A DNA stretch of 64,000 nt from Loxodes magnus (GCA_946699065.1 CAMPDV010000109.1:248001-312000), one strand, 5' to 3'; positions 47,848 to 60,428 are shown, counted from the first letter of the stretch. The notes: generated by a model from the sequence alone, not told the origin. Numbers and translations are program-made.

Positions 47848-48852
47848 ATGGGATGCTAAAGCTCTAAAAATTACGTTAGCTTCAATATTACACTCTGTAC
47901 CGAATTCTTTACCTTACCTGAAGTAGAAGTGACGATTTAGGAAAATGTAACTGTAAAAAGTGTTGAGGAACAAGTTCTTCAATATGTATAGGATAAGTTC
48001 AATAAATCCCACTTCAAGGTCTAACTAATGTGGAAGGAAATTAAGTTAAAAAGTAATGCTTATTTATCAGACTATCATTTTCCCTTTAAGTGCTCACTAA
48101 ATTCGCAAGTAGAATATATGGGAGAACTACTAACCTTAAAAATGCTTATAAATGGGAATGAAACCAAAATTAAAATGCTACAAAACTGCAATATAGGATC
48201 GCTTTACACTACAGCTGAATCATTCATTAAATGTGACTTCAAAATTTACTATAAAGAAAACGAGTTAGAGCATATGTATACTTTATCCAACTATGGAATA
48301 ATAGATGACAGCGAACTTAAAGTAATTTCTGCTGATTAGTTCACGAGTAAACTAAGGTGGAATAGTAAACGCACTGGACTTATTCTAAAAGGAATTTGCT
48401 AAAATCCTAATTGCTAAGCTTTTTAATAGAAAGTCTTAAGTAACTTTGGTTATGGCATTTTTAACATCAGCAAGTTGAAACATCAATTAGATTGCCCAGT
48501 ATGTATGGAAAAGGCCAAATTTTTGGCTTTTGGATTCCATAACTGTAAATATTTGATTTCTGAAGATGTTTTAAATTGTGATGGAGTTTATAACTTTAAG
48601 GTAGTAAAAAATACCCAGTGGAATAAGGGAGATACGGATCAATAGAAAATTTTAGTTGAGCATCTAAAATTAAAATATTACTAAAGTTTTGATTAGGCTG
48701 AATTTTCAGCTCAGACAAGAACACAATCTCGTTGCACGAATGAAAGTTCTTGCAACTCTACTGCCAGCAAGCATATCAGTCATAATTAGTTCAATTATAC
48801 CTTCCTTGAGACTGATCGGTTAGGAAAGGAAAGTGTTGTATCTGGTAAATGA
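47848..48852 (+). CDS. Myristoylated ubiquitin-like/zinc-ribbon protein of protist type
   Basis: An intronless frame of 334 residues. The N-terminus MGCQSSK fits N-myristoylation plus palmitoylation. Residues ~90-168 form a ubiquitin-like fold candidate (VEYMGELLTLKMLINGN... ending YGIIDDSELKVIS). A conserved-looking zinc region follows (about 178-265): RTGLILKGICQNPNCQAF, GYGIFNISKL, DCPVCMEKAKFLAFGFHNCKY, which supplies two CxxxxC/CxxC pairs plus a late His-x-x-Cys. This combination of Ubl and GL.L.G.C.N..C..F domain is common in ciliates and other protists, where it is uncharacterised. The tail is S/T/Q-rich. The stop TGA 48850-48852 is followed by intergenic sequence. Possible role in membrane-linked ubiquitin signalling (inference). 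Confidence 0.85.
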
Positions 48853-49248
48853 GCAGGGAAACGACTTTTGCTTAATTGTTCTCTTATTGGTTTACAATTT
48901 TTTTCTCTCTTTTATTTTTAATAACCTCTTGAATAACTATATACTTATCTTTGAATCCGTCTTAAGTAGCTAATTCATCTTAACTATCATATTAAGAAAA
49001 ACTATCTAACAGACTCTGGTTAATAAGTATATTTTTACTTTTTTAGTACATATAAAAATGCTAAAATTCAGCTTAAATTAATGACTCAGATATTTAAGCT
49101 TGAAGTAATAGGTTTACCATACTAAAAGTTCTTAAATACAAGTATTAAATAACTAGAACATATAATATGACTTATAGTTTCGCCTAAATTCAATTGCTTA
49201 TTATAATACTTAAAAATGATAAGGTTAAGGAATAGAATGGAACAAATA
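48853..49248. other. Convergent intergenic region
   Basis: AT-rich; nothing seen. Confidence 0.4.
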
Positions 49249-50926
49249 TCATTATTCAAATAATTTTCCCTGCATATCTTGTTAATTATTCGAAGGAGTT
49301 TTCAGATCAGAGGTGCTATTCATAAGTGTATTGTAAACTCCTTAATGCTTCTATTCATAAAAAACTTACGTGTTTGTTACTTCGTTAAAATGAAGATTCT
49401 TGTAGGGATGAATAAAATTGAGTTGGATCTTATTACTAGAGATTAAATTTTTACTAGCTTTGCTTGTAGTTTTAAGAATGTCTATATGCATTTTATAGAC
49501 CTTGAACTGCTCTTTTCTCCTCCTAATCCAACTATGATTCAACTGCACCAGCTTTTAGATTGTCACCTATGAAATCTAACACTTAATCAGCAAGTCTTTT
49601 TCTATTCACCTATGCTTCTGGAGCCTGCAATGGAGGTCTTTCTTATCGTGCTACGCTAAGTAGATTTTTATAATCTTCGTTAGCTTCTTGCTTGACTTTT
49701 ATATATTCTTCTTATTCTTATCGTCTTAAGGAAAGTTCATCTCTTTTGATATCTTTCCAAATTCCAGGAGCTTCAGCACTAATTTAGAAAAGCCTATTTG
49801 TGAATGTCGAAACAGCTAGTTAGCTCTAGACATAATCTTCTCTTTATAATGATAGCTTTTTCATGTTAGCCTCAAACTCTCTTTTTCTCTTTTCCTAAAA
49901 ATCCTACATTTAGACTTTTCATAAATAGAGTTCGCGCTCGTTAATTTGAATTTATTCTCCTCTAGCTCTCCTCGCTCTATTCATTTCTACATACCTATAG
50001 AGCTGCTCCAATTCTTATTATAGAGTTACTTTAAGCATTTTATATTCCTCTTCCAGTCTTTCTTCTTATAATCTAATGAACTTCTTGGCAGATATCAGAC
50101 TTTATTACTCCTTTGATAGTACTTAATTGAAAATTTCAGTAGTTAGCTTTACTATTTGATCCATATCATAGTCCACTTTACATTGACTCATCTGAGTTCT
50201 AATATAATTGTGAATGGTAGATCCATCAAGCCATTCTAAATTAGGAAGTGAAGATATCACTAGAAATTAATAGGTAGGATCGTTTGTAACTTCTGAATTT
50301 TTATGAAGATCTAACTTTTTTAATGTGGGTAGCTTAGTTAGTGTCATGATCAATTCTTATAAGCCAGTAATTTAATTCTATTGAGCATATAAAATCACTA
50401 GCGGAATACTTAGCAGGCCTAAATAATTTATCTACACCAACTGGTTATTTTGCACATATAGTTCCTTTAAGTTTGTTTGAAATTCTAGATTTTCAAGGTA
50501 CTTTAAGTTATTTCCAGATAGGTCTAATACTTCAAGCTGAGCCTAATCATTAAGACCTTCTAATCTTGAAATTTAATTCATTGAAAGATTGAGACTTCTA
50601 AGTGTTTTCAAATTTGATAAGTTTTCAATACGAGTGATCATATTATTGGATAGATTAAGTACTTTAAGCTCTGCACATGTATTAATTCCTTCTATTTTTC
50701 TCAGTTAGTTAATACTTAGATCCAATACTATCAGTTTAGGAAACATATCTATATAGGGAGTTATTTATCTTAGTAAATTATTGGATACATCTATGCCCAA
50801 GCACTCCTAAGGATTCACTAAATTTTCAATCCCTTCTAGAGACCACAATTAGCATTAATTGCATGTTACTTTGACTCCAGAAGTTGTTCTTTGTATATCA
50901 ACTAAATTAGATTAGATTTTAGGCAT
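49249..50926 (-). CDS. Leucine-rich-repeat coiled-coil protein
   Basis: 552 residues after removing a 19-nt intron (49351-49369, GTAAGTTTTTTATGAATAG); without splicing, a TGA inside the intron would end the protein about 30 residues early. LRRs of the SDS22/LRRC type fill residues ~25-235 (LKVLNLSNNMITRIENLSNL, LRSLNLSMNQISRLEGL, LEVLDLSGNNLKYLENL), capped by FLVISSLPNLEWLDG, the usual LRR-cap motif. A long charged coiled coil (about 270-430) follows, then a Q/S-rich tail. The architecture matches axonemal or basal-body LRR proteins. No catalytic motif. The gene is compact and all-in-frame; function inferred from layout only. Confidence 0.9.
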
Positions 50927-52399
50927 TTGATTATAATGAAATAACTGATGATTTAAAGCTTTATTTAATCCTTTACAAGTATAATTAATCTCTCACCTTA
51001 GCCTTTCCTCTATTTACCTCCCTTTATATTTACCTTTCTAACCCACCCATTCAATAGATATTAGATTCCTAGTTTCAAACCTTCAAAACTAAGGAATATA
51101 AGTATCTAAAATAATAAATTAAAGTTATTAAAGAGCGATAAGAAAAGGCTTTTTGAAATAAAGCAAAGTATGGTACAGTTAGTACTCTTAATTCTACTAA
51201 GCATTTAATCAAATGTATTGAGACTTTTACTTATATAATATCCAATTTTAATAGAAATGAGAAGCTTAATAACTAGCATTATAACTAAACATCAGAATAA
51301 TATAAATTTAAAACCATTATAAGTAGAAATATACTAGAACTCTAGAAGGATTTCATAATCTTATAACAAAACTAATCCTTCTAGAATCAAAAGGAAGGTA
51401 TAATTATGAATGCTATATATCTATTATATTTCTTGACTAATATTATTTCAATCATTTGCTACAAGCTTATCAACATCCTTGAAGGATAGAACCACTTTTC
51501 CTTAACTTAGTTACCTATTGAACACTTTTATGAATATATTATAATGTATGCTTTCTAATAGTCATAAATATATAAGACTAAAAAAGAAATTTTTAAGATA
51601 TAAAATAGAAAATCTATCATTATTCTACTCTTTAAGCCTTTATCCATTAAGATAAGCTTAATATGCATTCGCTTATAAATATGTGAAGTAACTAAAATAA
51701 TTGGATGCCATTTAAATATTTCATTATCTACAATTATAACACTAGTATTCATCTTCTATAGACTAAAAGAGTTTTCTTATAGTTTAACTTGAAAGTGTAG
51801 ATAAAAAGGATCAGTTACTGAATAGTAATAATTCTTTAAAGCTCAGAGTGGAATAAGTAGATTAGCTAGTCTAAACTTGTAGCTAATACCTTTTACTGTC
51901 TATTTAATTAAATAAATAGCAATGTATGAAGATAAAGATAGAAGAAAGCATTATAAAAGCAATAGATTGCTTTGAGTATTTAGTTATCAAAGTCACATCT
52001 TTTAATTTTTGAAGGCTTCAATTAATGAAATGTAGAAAAGCAATTCAGTTGGTACAAATTTATCATTTGCAAATAGATAAAAGTAGCTTTGTTTGCTAAT
52101 GACCAAGCATATTTAAAAGAAAGATTAACAACAGAAGTAATTTAATTATAGTATAAAAGACTAAATATCATTAACATATTTTATATCAAATAGTTTAAGA
52201 GACTAAAGCTTAAAAAATATTTAACTAATTCTTAGAAGAGAGAAGGTAAAGGTTAATTAGGAATTAGTTTAATGCTTTTGGTTTTATGAAAGCTATAACA
52301 AAGTGGTAAAATGGTTTTCTTAGTTGATGTTCTGTATATGGGATAAAGGATTTTTGATAGTTGCATATTTGTTGCAACTTTTTGCTTTAACTTTAAAAA
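50927..52399. other. Divergent intergenic region
   Basis: A 1.5-kb AT-rich spacer between the LRR gene and the receptor-like gene. No gene or repeat recognised. Confidence 0.35.
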
Positions 52400-55300
52400 A
52401 TGACTCTTAAATCTAAAATTCGTAATTCACTCGTGTGTCCTTAAATTCTATCAATCTTGGCCTCAACTATTATTACTGTTTTTTTGCTTCTCTTTGGGAA
52501 TAAGAAGATATATAACTAATTTGTGGATGATTTTGAAGATCTATTATTGAATTATTTTGAGGATGGAAGTACAGTTTAGAGTCTAAATTTCCATCATGAA
52601 ATTTAGGTTCCAATAAGCTTAATTGTGATAATTACCGATTTTGTTAATTAATACTACTCAAGAAAAATTAAATATAACTACTAGCTGCATAATTTTACTT
52701 ACAATGGCATGGAATTCTGAGATAAATACCAGGAAACAGAGGAATAAAATGATAACGACTATTCTTTATGGTTTTAGGAGAAACTGGAGTAATACTGACT
52801 CTTGAGTTAGAGTAATAAGGAAGAATTCAAAGACAGTTTGACGCTTGAATTAGCTCTAAGGCCTTTATAGAATATAAAAAAGGATCTCTTTTTATTTGAA
52901 TATATTCTTTGATAGAATAAATTTATTAAATAATACCCTAAAGAGTAAGTCTCTATTCAGATTCAATCTGTTCTACTGTAACATTCTCCCTTGTGCATTT
53001 AACCACACAGTTAAACTAGAACTGGATTGAATTGGCTAAACAGTATAAAAAGACCTTGTTTTTGTATCTAATCCTTTTGACTACGAAAATGTAACATAAA
53101 TAGCAGTTTGTAAGCCAACATCTGATAGAAAGGAAAATATGCTAGTGACATGTATTCATTATAATTATGAAGCATTTAATATTTTGAAAAACATGCAATT
53201 AGAAGATCAAGTTGTTGACTATATGAAAGGGAATGATGCAACCATTTATATACTTTGACCTAATGGGGATATTTTTTTCCATTTTTGGACATATAATGGT
53301 ACTTAAGCTAAAGTATAGATATGAGAAATAGAATGTGATGAAGGAGAAGAATAAGAATACTATAAGCAGAATATTCTTCCCAAATTTGGCACAGGATTAT
53401 CTTATCAGACCTCATATTATTCTCATGGAGAAAAAAAGCTACTTTCAATCAAACCAATTTATGTCCATAATTCCACAATTTCTTAAGTCCATTATTTATC
53501 AATAGGAAGTACATTTAAGTATAGCACTCTTGAAAAATCAGCTAAAAGTGGCTAAGATCATATAATAGAAGCAATAATTGAATAAATAATCCTAGGAATA
53601 GTATACTGTGTGTCCCTTACTATTCTGAGTTATTTCGTTTCTCTATAAATAACTAACAAGATATTAGAACCTATTGATAAGCTTGTACTCTAAAGCTAGA
53701 AATTCATGTCAAGTGATTTAGTTTTTGAGGAGCAAGAAGATTTTGATAACTGTAGTCTTGAAATATAAAAATATTGATTGAACCTTAAGAGAATTAAGAG
53801 TATATTAAGTCTTAACATGAGCAAGCAAAATGAAACTTAATAGTTTATTAATGCAATCATGGCTATACAAAATTTCTAATAATTAGGAAACTAGATTGCC
53901 CTTATATTTTGCTACTATTGACTGGGACATTTAGAATACTAATAATAGAGATATCAAGAAGCTCTTATTTTCTTTAAGTAAGCTTATTCCTTAGAGTCAG
54001 AAAATGAAATGCTTCAGTATGAAAAGCAAGAAGATACTAATTTTGCTAAGAACTCAATTAATATACATCTTGATTAGAAGTACCGATTATCCTTTGCTAA
54101 AACCTAAATTTATTTATGCTTATACGAAAAGCATGACTGAGAAGAAGCAAATTACGCTATTTAAAATGCATTTCAATATGTTACAGAGAACTAATTCAAA
54201 GAGGAGCTTTAAATTTAGTAAGCTATAGTATTTCTACACACAAATAGGGAATTAGATGTATTTTAGATCCTAGAAGATATAAAAGAAGAAGAGTTTATGT
54301 AAGAACGGTAGCTTCTTATAGGAGAAGCGCTTCTTAAATAACGAAAATATAAATCAGCTGCTAAAATGTTTGTTGACAGTATAGAATGCTCAAAAAACTA
54401 CGAGCCTTAGTTAAGAAAGAGAGCTTTGATTCATCTTCAAACTATTTTTACTAAACACAAGATTGACGTGAATAACATTACACACATGCTAACTGAATTC
54501 GTTTTTCTGAACAAAGACATTATTATTCTGTTAGACTACTCTAAGAATATGAAGATAAAACTGACAAAATTATGTCTTAAAAACATCTAAAAGTTGTTAT
54601 AAAATGCTAATATAGACAGTGAAGATAGAGTAGCGTTTCACTTATATAATAAGAATCTAATAAGGATATTTAATTTGCTTTTAAAGAAAGAGCAAATGAT
54701 TCATATGCGTGAAATGATTAAATAGCTTTAAAACTAAAAAAATTTCCTACCTAAATATAAAGCTAAACTCTTTTAAGCGATTGAAGATTCTTTTAATACT
54801 TTTAGCAACTTAAATCAACAACTTAAGTTTAAAGAAATATAGCCAACTAGATTGGATTGCTTGCTTTTTAATAAACAGTAGAAATATCAGTAGGATTTTA
54901 ATTAAAAGCAAGTCAGAGGTTAGTAAGGAAAGCGAAAAAGATGGATAATTGCGATCACTCAAAGTATAGATAGTTCTAAAATAGATATATTCGAACTTAA
55001 AAAGAAGATGAGGAATATGGAAATCAATTTGATAATAATGGGAATCAATATGGATAAAGAATCAGGATTTAGTCAGTAATGCTAAACATTATGCTAAAAC
55101 ATGGGTTCTTATATTTAAGTAACAAATGATTTGAAAGGTTCCTTTAAAAAGATAAGTTTGATGCTTAGTTAGCCATTTAAATAACTGTAAACTTTTAAAT
55201 CTATAATCATAAAAGAGTCGTTAGTTATTATCCATCTTATTAAAAAATAAGTCTTGATTTTATATAAAATTATAAGCAAAATAGTAATAAAAGCAAATTA

Positions 55301-55409
55301 CTGCAATATAGTCAGTAATTATTTCTAAATCTTCATTTCTGAAGGATAAAGAAAAGCATAAGGATAAATAAGGAAAAAGTAAGTATAATAGTTCTATTTT
55401 CTATAGTGA
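52400..55409 (+). CDS. Two-TM receptor-like protein with TPRs and vWA-like domain
   Basis: 997 residues after removing a 16-nt intron (52945-52960, GTAAGTCTCTATTCAG) that restores the frame. TM1 (about 16-33, ILASTIITVFLLLFG) and TM2 (about 388-412, LGIVYCVSLTILSYFVSL) bracket a ~350-residue extracellular region resembling a Cache-type sensor. A short HAMP-like helix follows TM2 (ITNKILEPIDKLVL). TPR-like helical pairs run from ~470 to 650 (HLEYQQQRYQEALIFFKQAY). A von Willebrand A-like domain follows (about 697-900): DIIILLDYSKNMK carries a degenerate MIDAS (D-x-S), then KRKRWIIAITQS and MEINLIIMGINMD. There is no kinase or cyclase domain, so signalling must be by protein interaction. Coding composition fades near 55240; the first TGA is 55407-55409. 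Confidence 0.85.
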
Positions 55410-55678
55410 TATTTTTAAAGGTAAAGTATATTAAAAGAAGTAAAATTGTTGGTTTAAATACTTCATTAAAGCAAATGCTATTATAATAAGGTCTAAACTA
55501 TGTAGAAAGATACTTATGTTAAAGAAAAATCTTCAAAATTAATTATAAAGGATCCAGAGTATAAAAATGTGTGTAGTATATTAGCTTAAGCAGGGATAAG
55601 AATATTGTTTTGCTTTGTTTTAACTAATTTAAACTAAATTCCATTTATACTTAGGGATTTTTGTCAGTTTTTAATAAA
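55410..55678. promoter_or_regulatory. Upstream region of fumarase
   Basis: 269 bp between the receptor-like gene's stop and the fumarase ATG. It must hold the fumarase promoter if transcription is monocistronic; no motif identified. Confidence 0.3.
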
Positions 55679-57100
55679 ATGTTTTGTAGAAGAGTGCTTG
55701 TAAGAGCAGCTTCGGCGACTAGAAAAGAATATGATACCTTTGGGCCTATTGAAGTTCCAGCTGATAAGTATTGGGGAGCTTAAACTTAAAGATCACTACA
55801 AAATTTCAAAATTGGATAGCCTTTTGATAGAATGCCAGACTAAGTAATTAGAGCCTTTGGTATTTTGAAAAAAGCAGCTGCATAAGTCAACTTGAAATAC
55901 GGACTAGATAAGAAAGTTGGTGGAGCTGTTATACAGGCTTCTGATGAAGTATCTTAAGGAAAATTAATGGACCATTTCCCTCTAGTTGTTTGGCAAACTG
56001 GCTCAGGCACTCAATCTAACATGAATGTTAATGAAGTAATTGCCAATAGAGCAATAGAAATACTCGGAGGTAAATTTGGAAGTAAACTTGTTCATCCCAA
56101 TGATCACGTAAATATGGGATAATCTAGTAATGATAGTTATCCAACTGCAATGCATATTGCTGCTGTAATCGAGGCCAACGAAAGATTGATCCCAGCACTA
56201 AAAGGCTTACAAGGATCTTTAGATGCCAAAGCAAAAGAATACTGGGATATAATTAAAATAGGTAGAACACATACTTAAGACGCAACACCAATGAGACTTG
56301 GATAAGAATTTAGTGGATATGCTGCATAGTTAGAATATGGAATCAGAAGAGTAATCTAATCTTTGGAAGATGTCCATAATTTAGCTTAGGGAGGAACAGC
56401 AGTTGGAACAGGACTTAATGCTGCAATAGGCTTTGCAGAAGATTTCGCAGATCAAGTAGTTAAAGAAACTGGATATCCTTTCAAAACTGCTCCAAATAAA
56501 TTCGAAGCTCTTGCAACTCATGATGCTTTGGTACATTTCCACGGAGCTCTCAATACATTAGCAACTAGTTTAATGAAGATTGCTAATGATATAAGATTTT
56601 TGGGAAGTGGTCCAAGATGTGGCCTAGGTGAGCTTATGCTTCCAGAAAATGAACCAGGATCAAGCATCATGCCAGGAAAAGTTAATCCAACTTAGTGTGA
56701 AGCAATGACAATGGTATGTGCATAGGTTATAGGCAATCATGTTGCATGCACTATTGGAGGCTCAAATGGGCATTTTGAATTAAATGTGTTTAAGCCATAA
56801 ATAATTAAGAACGTTTTACACAGTTCTAGACTTCTAGCTGATGCTTGTGTCAGCTTCAAAGAAAACTGTGTAGACGGTATCGAAGCAAACAGAAAGAAAA
56901 TTGACTCTATTATGAAAGAGAGCTTAATGCTAGTAACAGCGTTGAACCCTCACGTAGGCTACGATAACGCAGCAAAAATAGCTAAAAACGCTCATAAGAA
57001 GGGAATAAATCTAAAAGAATCAGCTATTGAGTTAGGAATTCTAACAGAAAAGCAGTTTAATGACTGGGTAAAGCCAGAAGAAATGCTTGGACCAAAATGA
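55679..57100 (+). CDS. FH: Fumarate hydratase, class II, mitochondrial
   Basis: 473 residues, no introns, from ATG 55679 to TGA 57098-57100. It catalyses fumarate + water to malate in the citric-acid cycle. The first ~16 residues ([16 protein letters not shown]) are basic and lack acid residues, as in a mitochondrial presequence. Class II motifs are intact: [41 protein letters not shown], the signature loop [11 protein letters not shown] (about 327), and the C-terminal fumarase domain with [17 protein letters not shown]. Length and ends match the family, so this gene anchors both the genetic code (many TAA/TAG as Gln at conserved positions) and the use of TGA as stop. It is richer in G+C than its flanks. 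Confidence 0.98.
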
Positions 57101-57304
57101 GGAAAGAAGAACTAATAATTCATTTAGTTTAATCATAAGATAACTGTTATATATTAGCATTAATCAAATCACTTATTATGTATATGTTTTATAATTAAGT
57201 CTAAGCATTAAAGAGATATTTAGTAAGTTAGTGTATATTGTTTATAGTAATGGAAATAGAGGAAGAATGTTCAATTATTTACGAATAATATTTGTTAAAA
57301 TAAA

Positions 57305-58339
57305 ATGTGGAAAGGAATATTTAGAAATTATGTAATCCGAGGAGTTCCTAGATAAATTAAAAACACCAACCGTGTGCATTTAAGAGGAGAGCTTCTTCCA
57401 GCAAGATAAAAAGATATGCCCACGCTTATTGCTTTTCCTGAACTCTTAGATTCTCCAGACTCTCTTCAAAAACTATTCACTCCAAAAATACGAGAATTCA
57501 GAAATATTTGGCTTTTAAGTTATCGAAATACGCACAACTCTGATCATCATGAATCAATGACTGCAGAAGAATTAGCATAAGATGTTATTAGATTTATGAA
57601 CAAATATGGTATCACTACTGCAAGCTTATTAGGCCATGGATTTGGTGGTAAAGTTGCTGCAGTTACTGGAATTTTGAAATATCATAGAATTAGCAGTGTT
57701 ATTTGCTTAGATTACAGCCCTATGGACTATTCCAGACATGATGCTTTGTTGAAGATGAAAGAAGCTTATGTAAAAGCGGCTAATTTGAATTTGTCCAAGC
57801 TAGACTAAGCAGCAGTAGAAAAAGACATAAAAGGATGGAATTATGAGCCTCGTATTTTAAAGAATCTTCTTATTAATCTGACAGAAAATTAAGGAACTTT
57901 GTCGTGGAAATCCAATCTACAAGTAATCTCTAACTATTTGACAGCAAAAGACAAACAGGTTAATTTACTCAATTGGCCTATGGTTGGGTTATATCCAGGT
58001 AGAGCTTTATTTGTATATGGAGAAAGATCTTAGTATCTTCATTAGGGCTCAAACACCATTCCTATTTATAATATCTTTCCTCGAACTCTAGGCGATTACG
58101 GAAGATCAGTAGATCACTTAGATACCGGAAATCACTGGTTGATGGATGACTAAAATGTTCTTAAAACACTCTAAAGAAAACTGTTCGAGTTCTTAAAATG
58201 GTAAGATGGAGTTCATCCTCTTCTAAGGGATAGAAGTGAAATTGGAAAAGTAGAAGTGCCTGTCAGAAGTAGAGGCAATCTATTTGACGATGAATTACCC
58301 TTGCTTGTAGAATAGTAAGTTTATCATATATAGGGGTGA
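57305..58339 (+). CDS. ABHD11-like alpha/beta hydrolase without serine nucleophile
   Basis: 344 residues, no introns, 205 bp downstream of fumarase. The alpha/beta-hydrolase pattern is clear: PTLIAFPEL near the start, HESMTAEELAQDVIRF, the nucleophile-elbow region SLLGHGFGGKVAA (about 107-119), VICLDYSPMDYS and the late catalytic-type DTGNHWLMDD (His). The elbow, normally G-H-S-x-G-G in ABHD11, reads G-H-G-F-G-G: the nucleophile Ser is Gly112 (codon GGA, 57638-57640). Unless another residue substitutes, the protein should lack hydrolase activity. ABHD11 is mitochondrial and protects the 2-oxoglutarate dehydrogenase complex, partly by binding, which is interesting next to fumarase. The end is uncertain by a few codons: GAA TAG TAA ... 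GGG TGA (58337-58339). Confidence 0.88.
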
Positions 58340-59113
58340 CCCAAGTATTCCAAAAATAACGCCTAAACATATACATCATAACTGGGCTTTTAAGAATCAA
58401 TGAGAACTTAAAAATTTTTAATCTTAGTAGTTTATTAAATTTAAAAGCTTAACTATTATACAGCATACCATCCCTATTCAAATCTAATAGCCTGCTTAGA
58501 TTATTTTAGTAATCTAGTAATATAATATCTGCCAAGGGTTATTTTTGCTTATTCAAATATAAAGAGAAAAAAGCATTTAAGAAGAAATTGGAATCTAGAC
58601 AAAGAGCAGAAAATTAATAAGGCTTAATAGAATAAAAATCCTTCAGCTAATGAATATTAATTTAATTAGCCTCAAAGTAAATATTTCAATGCTATGTTCT
58701 CTTTTAAAGCTACACACTATTTATATTAGACTTAAGGAGATAAAACATAAAATTAAATATAAGTAATATAGTTATATAGCTGAACTTAAAATTAATATAG
58801 GTATTAAATTTGATTACTATAGCGAAAAGCATGCTAAAACAATAATTTTATCTAGTTTATTTAATTTGGATATAAGGGAATTAATTATATGGTGAAAGTA
58901 TGCAATTGAATATATTGAAGAATAGATAATCAAAAAAAGAAAGTAAAATATAGAAAGGAAAGAGGAATTCTTTCATTCAAATAAGATTATATTCTAATAT
59001 AGAGTGTAAAGCTAGTTTAGAATAGTTTAATAGCATACTAAACTTAATTGCTTTGATCTATATAATTAATTGGAACATTTATTGGTTAGTTAAAATTAAA
59101 TATAAGCAATACA
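58340..59113. other. Intergenic
   Basis: AT-rich spacer; nothing seen. Confidence 0.35.
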
Positions 59114-59710
59114 ATGCAAGTTGCTTAGTTATAAATACCTGAAAAATATTAAGTTGAAGTAAACTCTCAGTGGGAATATCTTAGGAAATAATCTGAGTAG
59201 AAAGAATCCTGGAATTAGGAGAAAGAAGAAGTTTATTCCAAGGATTTAAGCGAATGAAAGGCAGTTTGCTGTGTTATTAAGCTTAGCTCGAATAATTTGC
59301 TATAGGTTAAATAACTTCTAATTGATTAGAACAGATAGTGGAGAAAATAGATTTCTAGTTATGAGATAGTAGAGCAAATTGATTCAAATAACTCTATTGT
59401 CTGGGAAAAACAAAACGACTGTAATATTTATAGTGAGAGAGATTTTTTATATCTTCAGAATGTTAGCGAATTTGAAAATGGATTTAACATATTTCAAACA
59501 AGTGTGGAACATAGTGGAAAGCCTAAAGAGCAAGCTCTTATTAGAGGAAATATTTACTGAAGAAATTACAATGTTTAATATGTGGAAAATACCTGTTTAC
59601 TTACTTATAATGAATATGTACATCCTATGGGATAATTAATGAAAATGGTATCATATAAAACAATTCCCTTAGCCTTAGAAAACCTAAACAATCTAAAAGC
59701 ATTGCTATGA
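59114..59710 (+). CDS. START-domain-like lipid-binding protein
   Basis: 198 residues from ATG 59114 to TGA 59708-59710, most of which form one START-like domain: VNSQWEYLRK near the start, YEIVEQIDSNNSIVW, the characteristic RDFLYLQ strand (about 115), FNIFQTSVEHSGKP, then an aromatic strand IYWRNYNVQY (W = TGA) and NTCLLTYNEYVHPMG followed by a C-terminal helix. START domains carry phospholipids, sterols or ceramide between membranes. A 24-nt GT...AG segment (59294-59317) is divisible by three, so it may be an intron or be translated (VKQLLIDQ). No TM segment or targeting signal, hence probably cytosolic. Assignment is by pattern, not alignment. Confidence 0.75.
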
Positions 59711-60428
59711 TAATCATCTACTTTAATAATTATTTCATCATTTAACTTTATTTTCTACACTAAAGATAATCACTCTAGCATTAAATTTATTATCTTGTTA
59801 CAGTCTTTCTAAGATTCTCTAAATATTCATTAAGTCGAGATATTTTATCAAAATGGGTTAAAGATATTCCTGGTAATTATACCATTTTATTTATATAAAG
59901 ATATTTCATAAAGCTAGCTATAAATAGATCATACTTGATTAAACCATTCATTTGAAGCCTTTAATTTGAAAAGTATAAAATGCCTATCTAATCAGAAGGA
60001 AATATAAAAAGGTTTATATTAAAAATTAAAATACAAAGGGATAAGAAAATAAGATAGAATTTAGTTTTAACTTCGATATTTTCTTACGATTATTAACTAA
60101 ATTACTTGTTTCCCTCTGGAAATATACTTTAATTATTTTTTAATTTAAGTTCCTTATTTTTATATTGGTTGTCTCTTTTTAAATCTCACACTTTTATATT
60201 AAGTTTTGGAATCCAAAGTCAATTAATCTTAATAAATATAAGATTGTTAGGTCTGTATACGTTCTAAAGAGATGCTAGCACTATTAATTAGATTAAATGG
60301 TAACGAATTGTTCTTTTTTTTGATTGCTGACTCATAATTAGGTTGAAGGCTTTTAATTAACGTTTGCTTAGTTTATAGTTTCATATCTTTACTTTACTTT
60401 ACATCTCTTACTTTCTTGTGATTTTAAA
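59711..60428. other. Intergenic
   Basis: AT-rich spacer; no feature seen. Confidence 0.35.

Noticed and set aside
51555..51752. A 65-residue minus-strand ORF in the 1.5-kb spacer
   Set aside because: No coding composition, no recognisable protein, and the length is expected by chance.
53003..53019. A possible second intron in the receptor-like gene (GTAACATTC...ACACAG, 33 nt)
   Set aside because: Its length is a multiple of three and removing it does not repair the frame; the 16-nt intron at 52945-52960 does.
54004..54228. A 74-residue ORF starting MKCFSMKS
   Set aside because: An out-of-frame shadow inside the receptor-like gene, whose frame is fixed by the intron at 52945-52960 and by the TPR and vWA regions.
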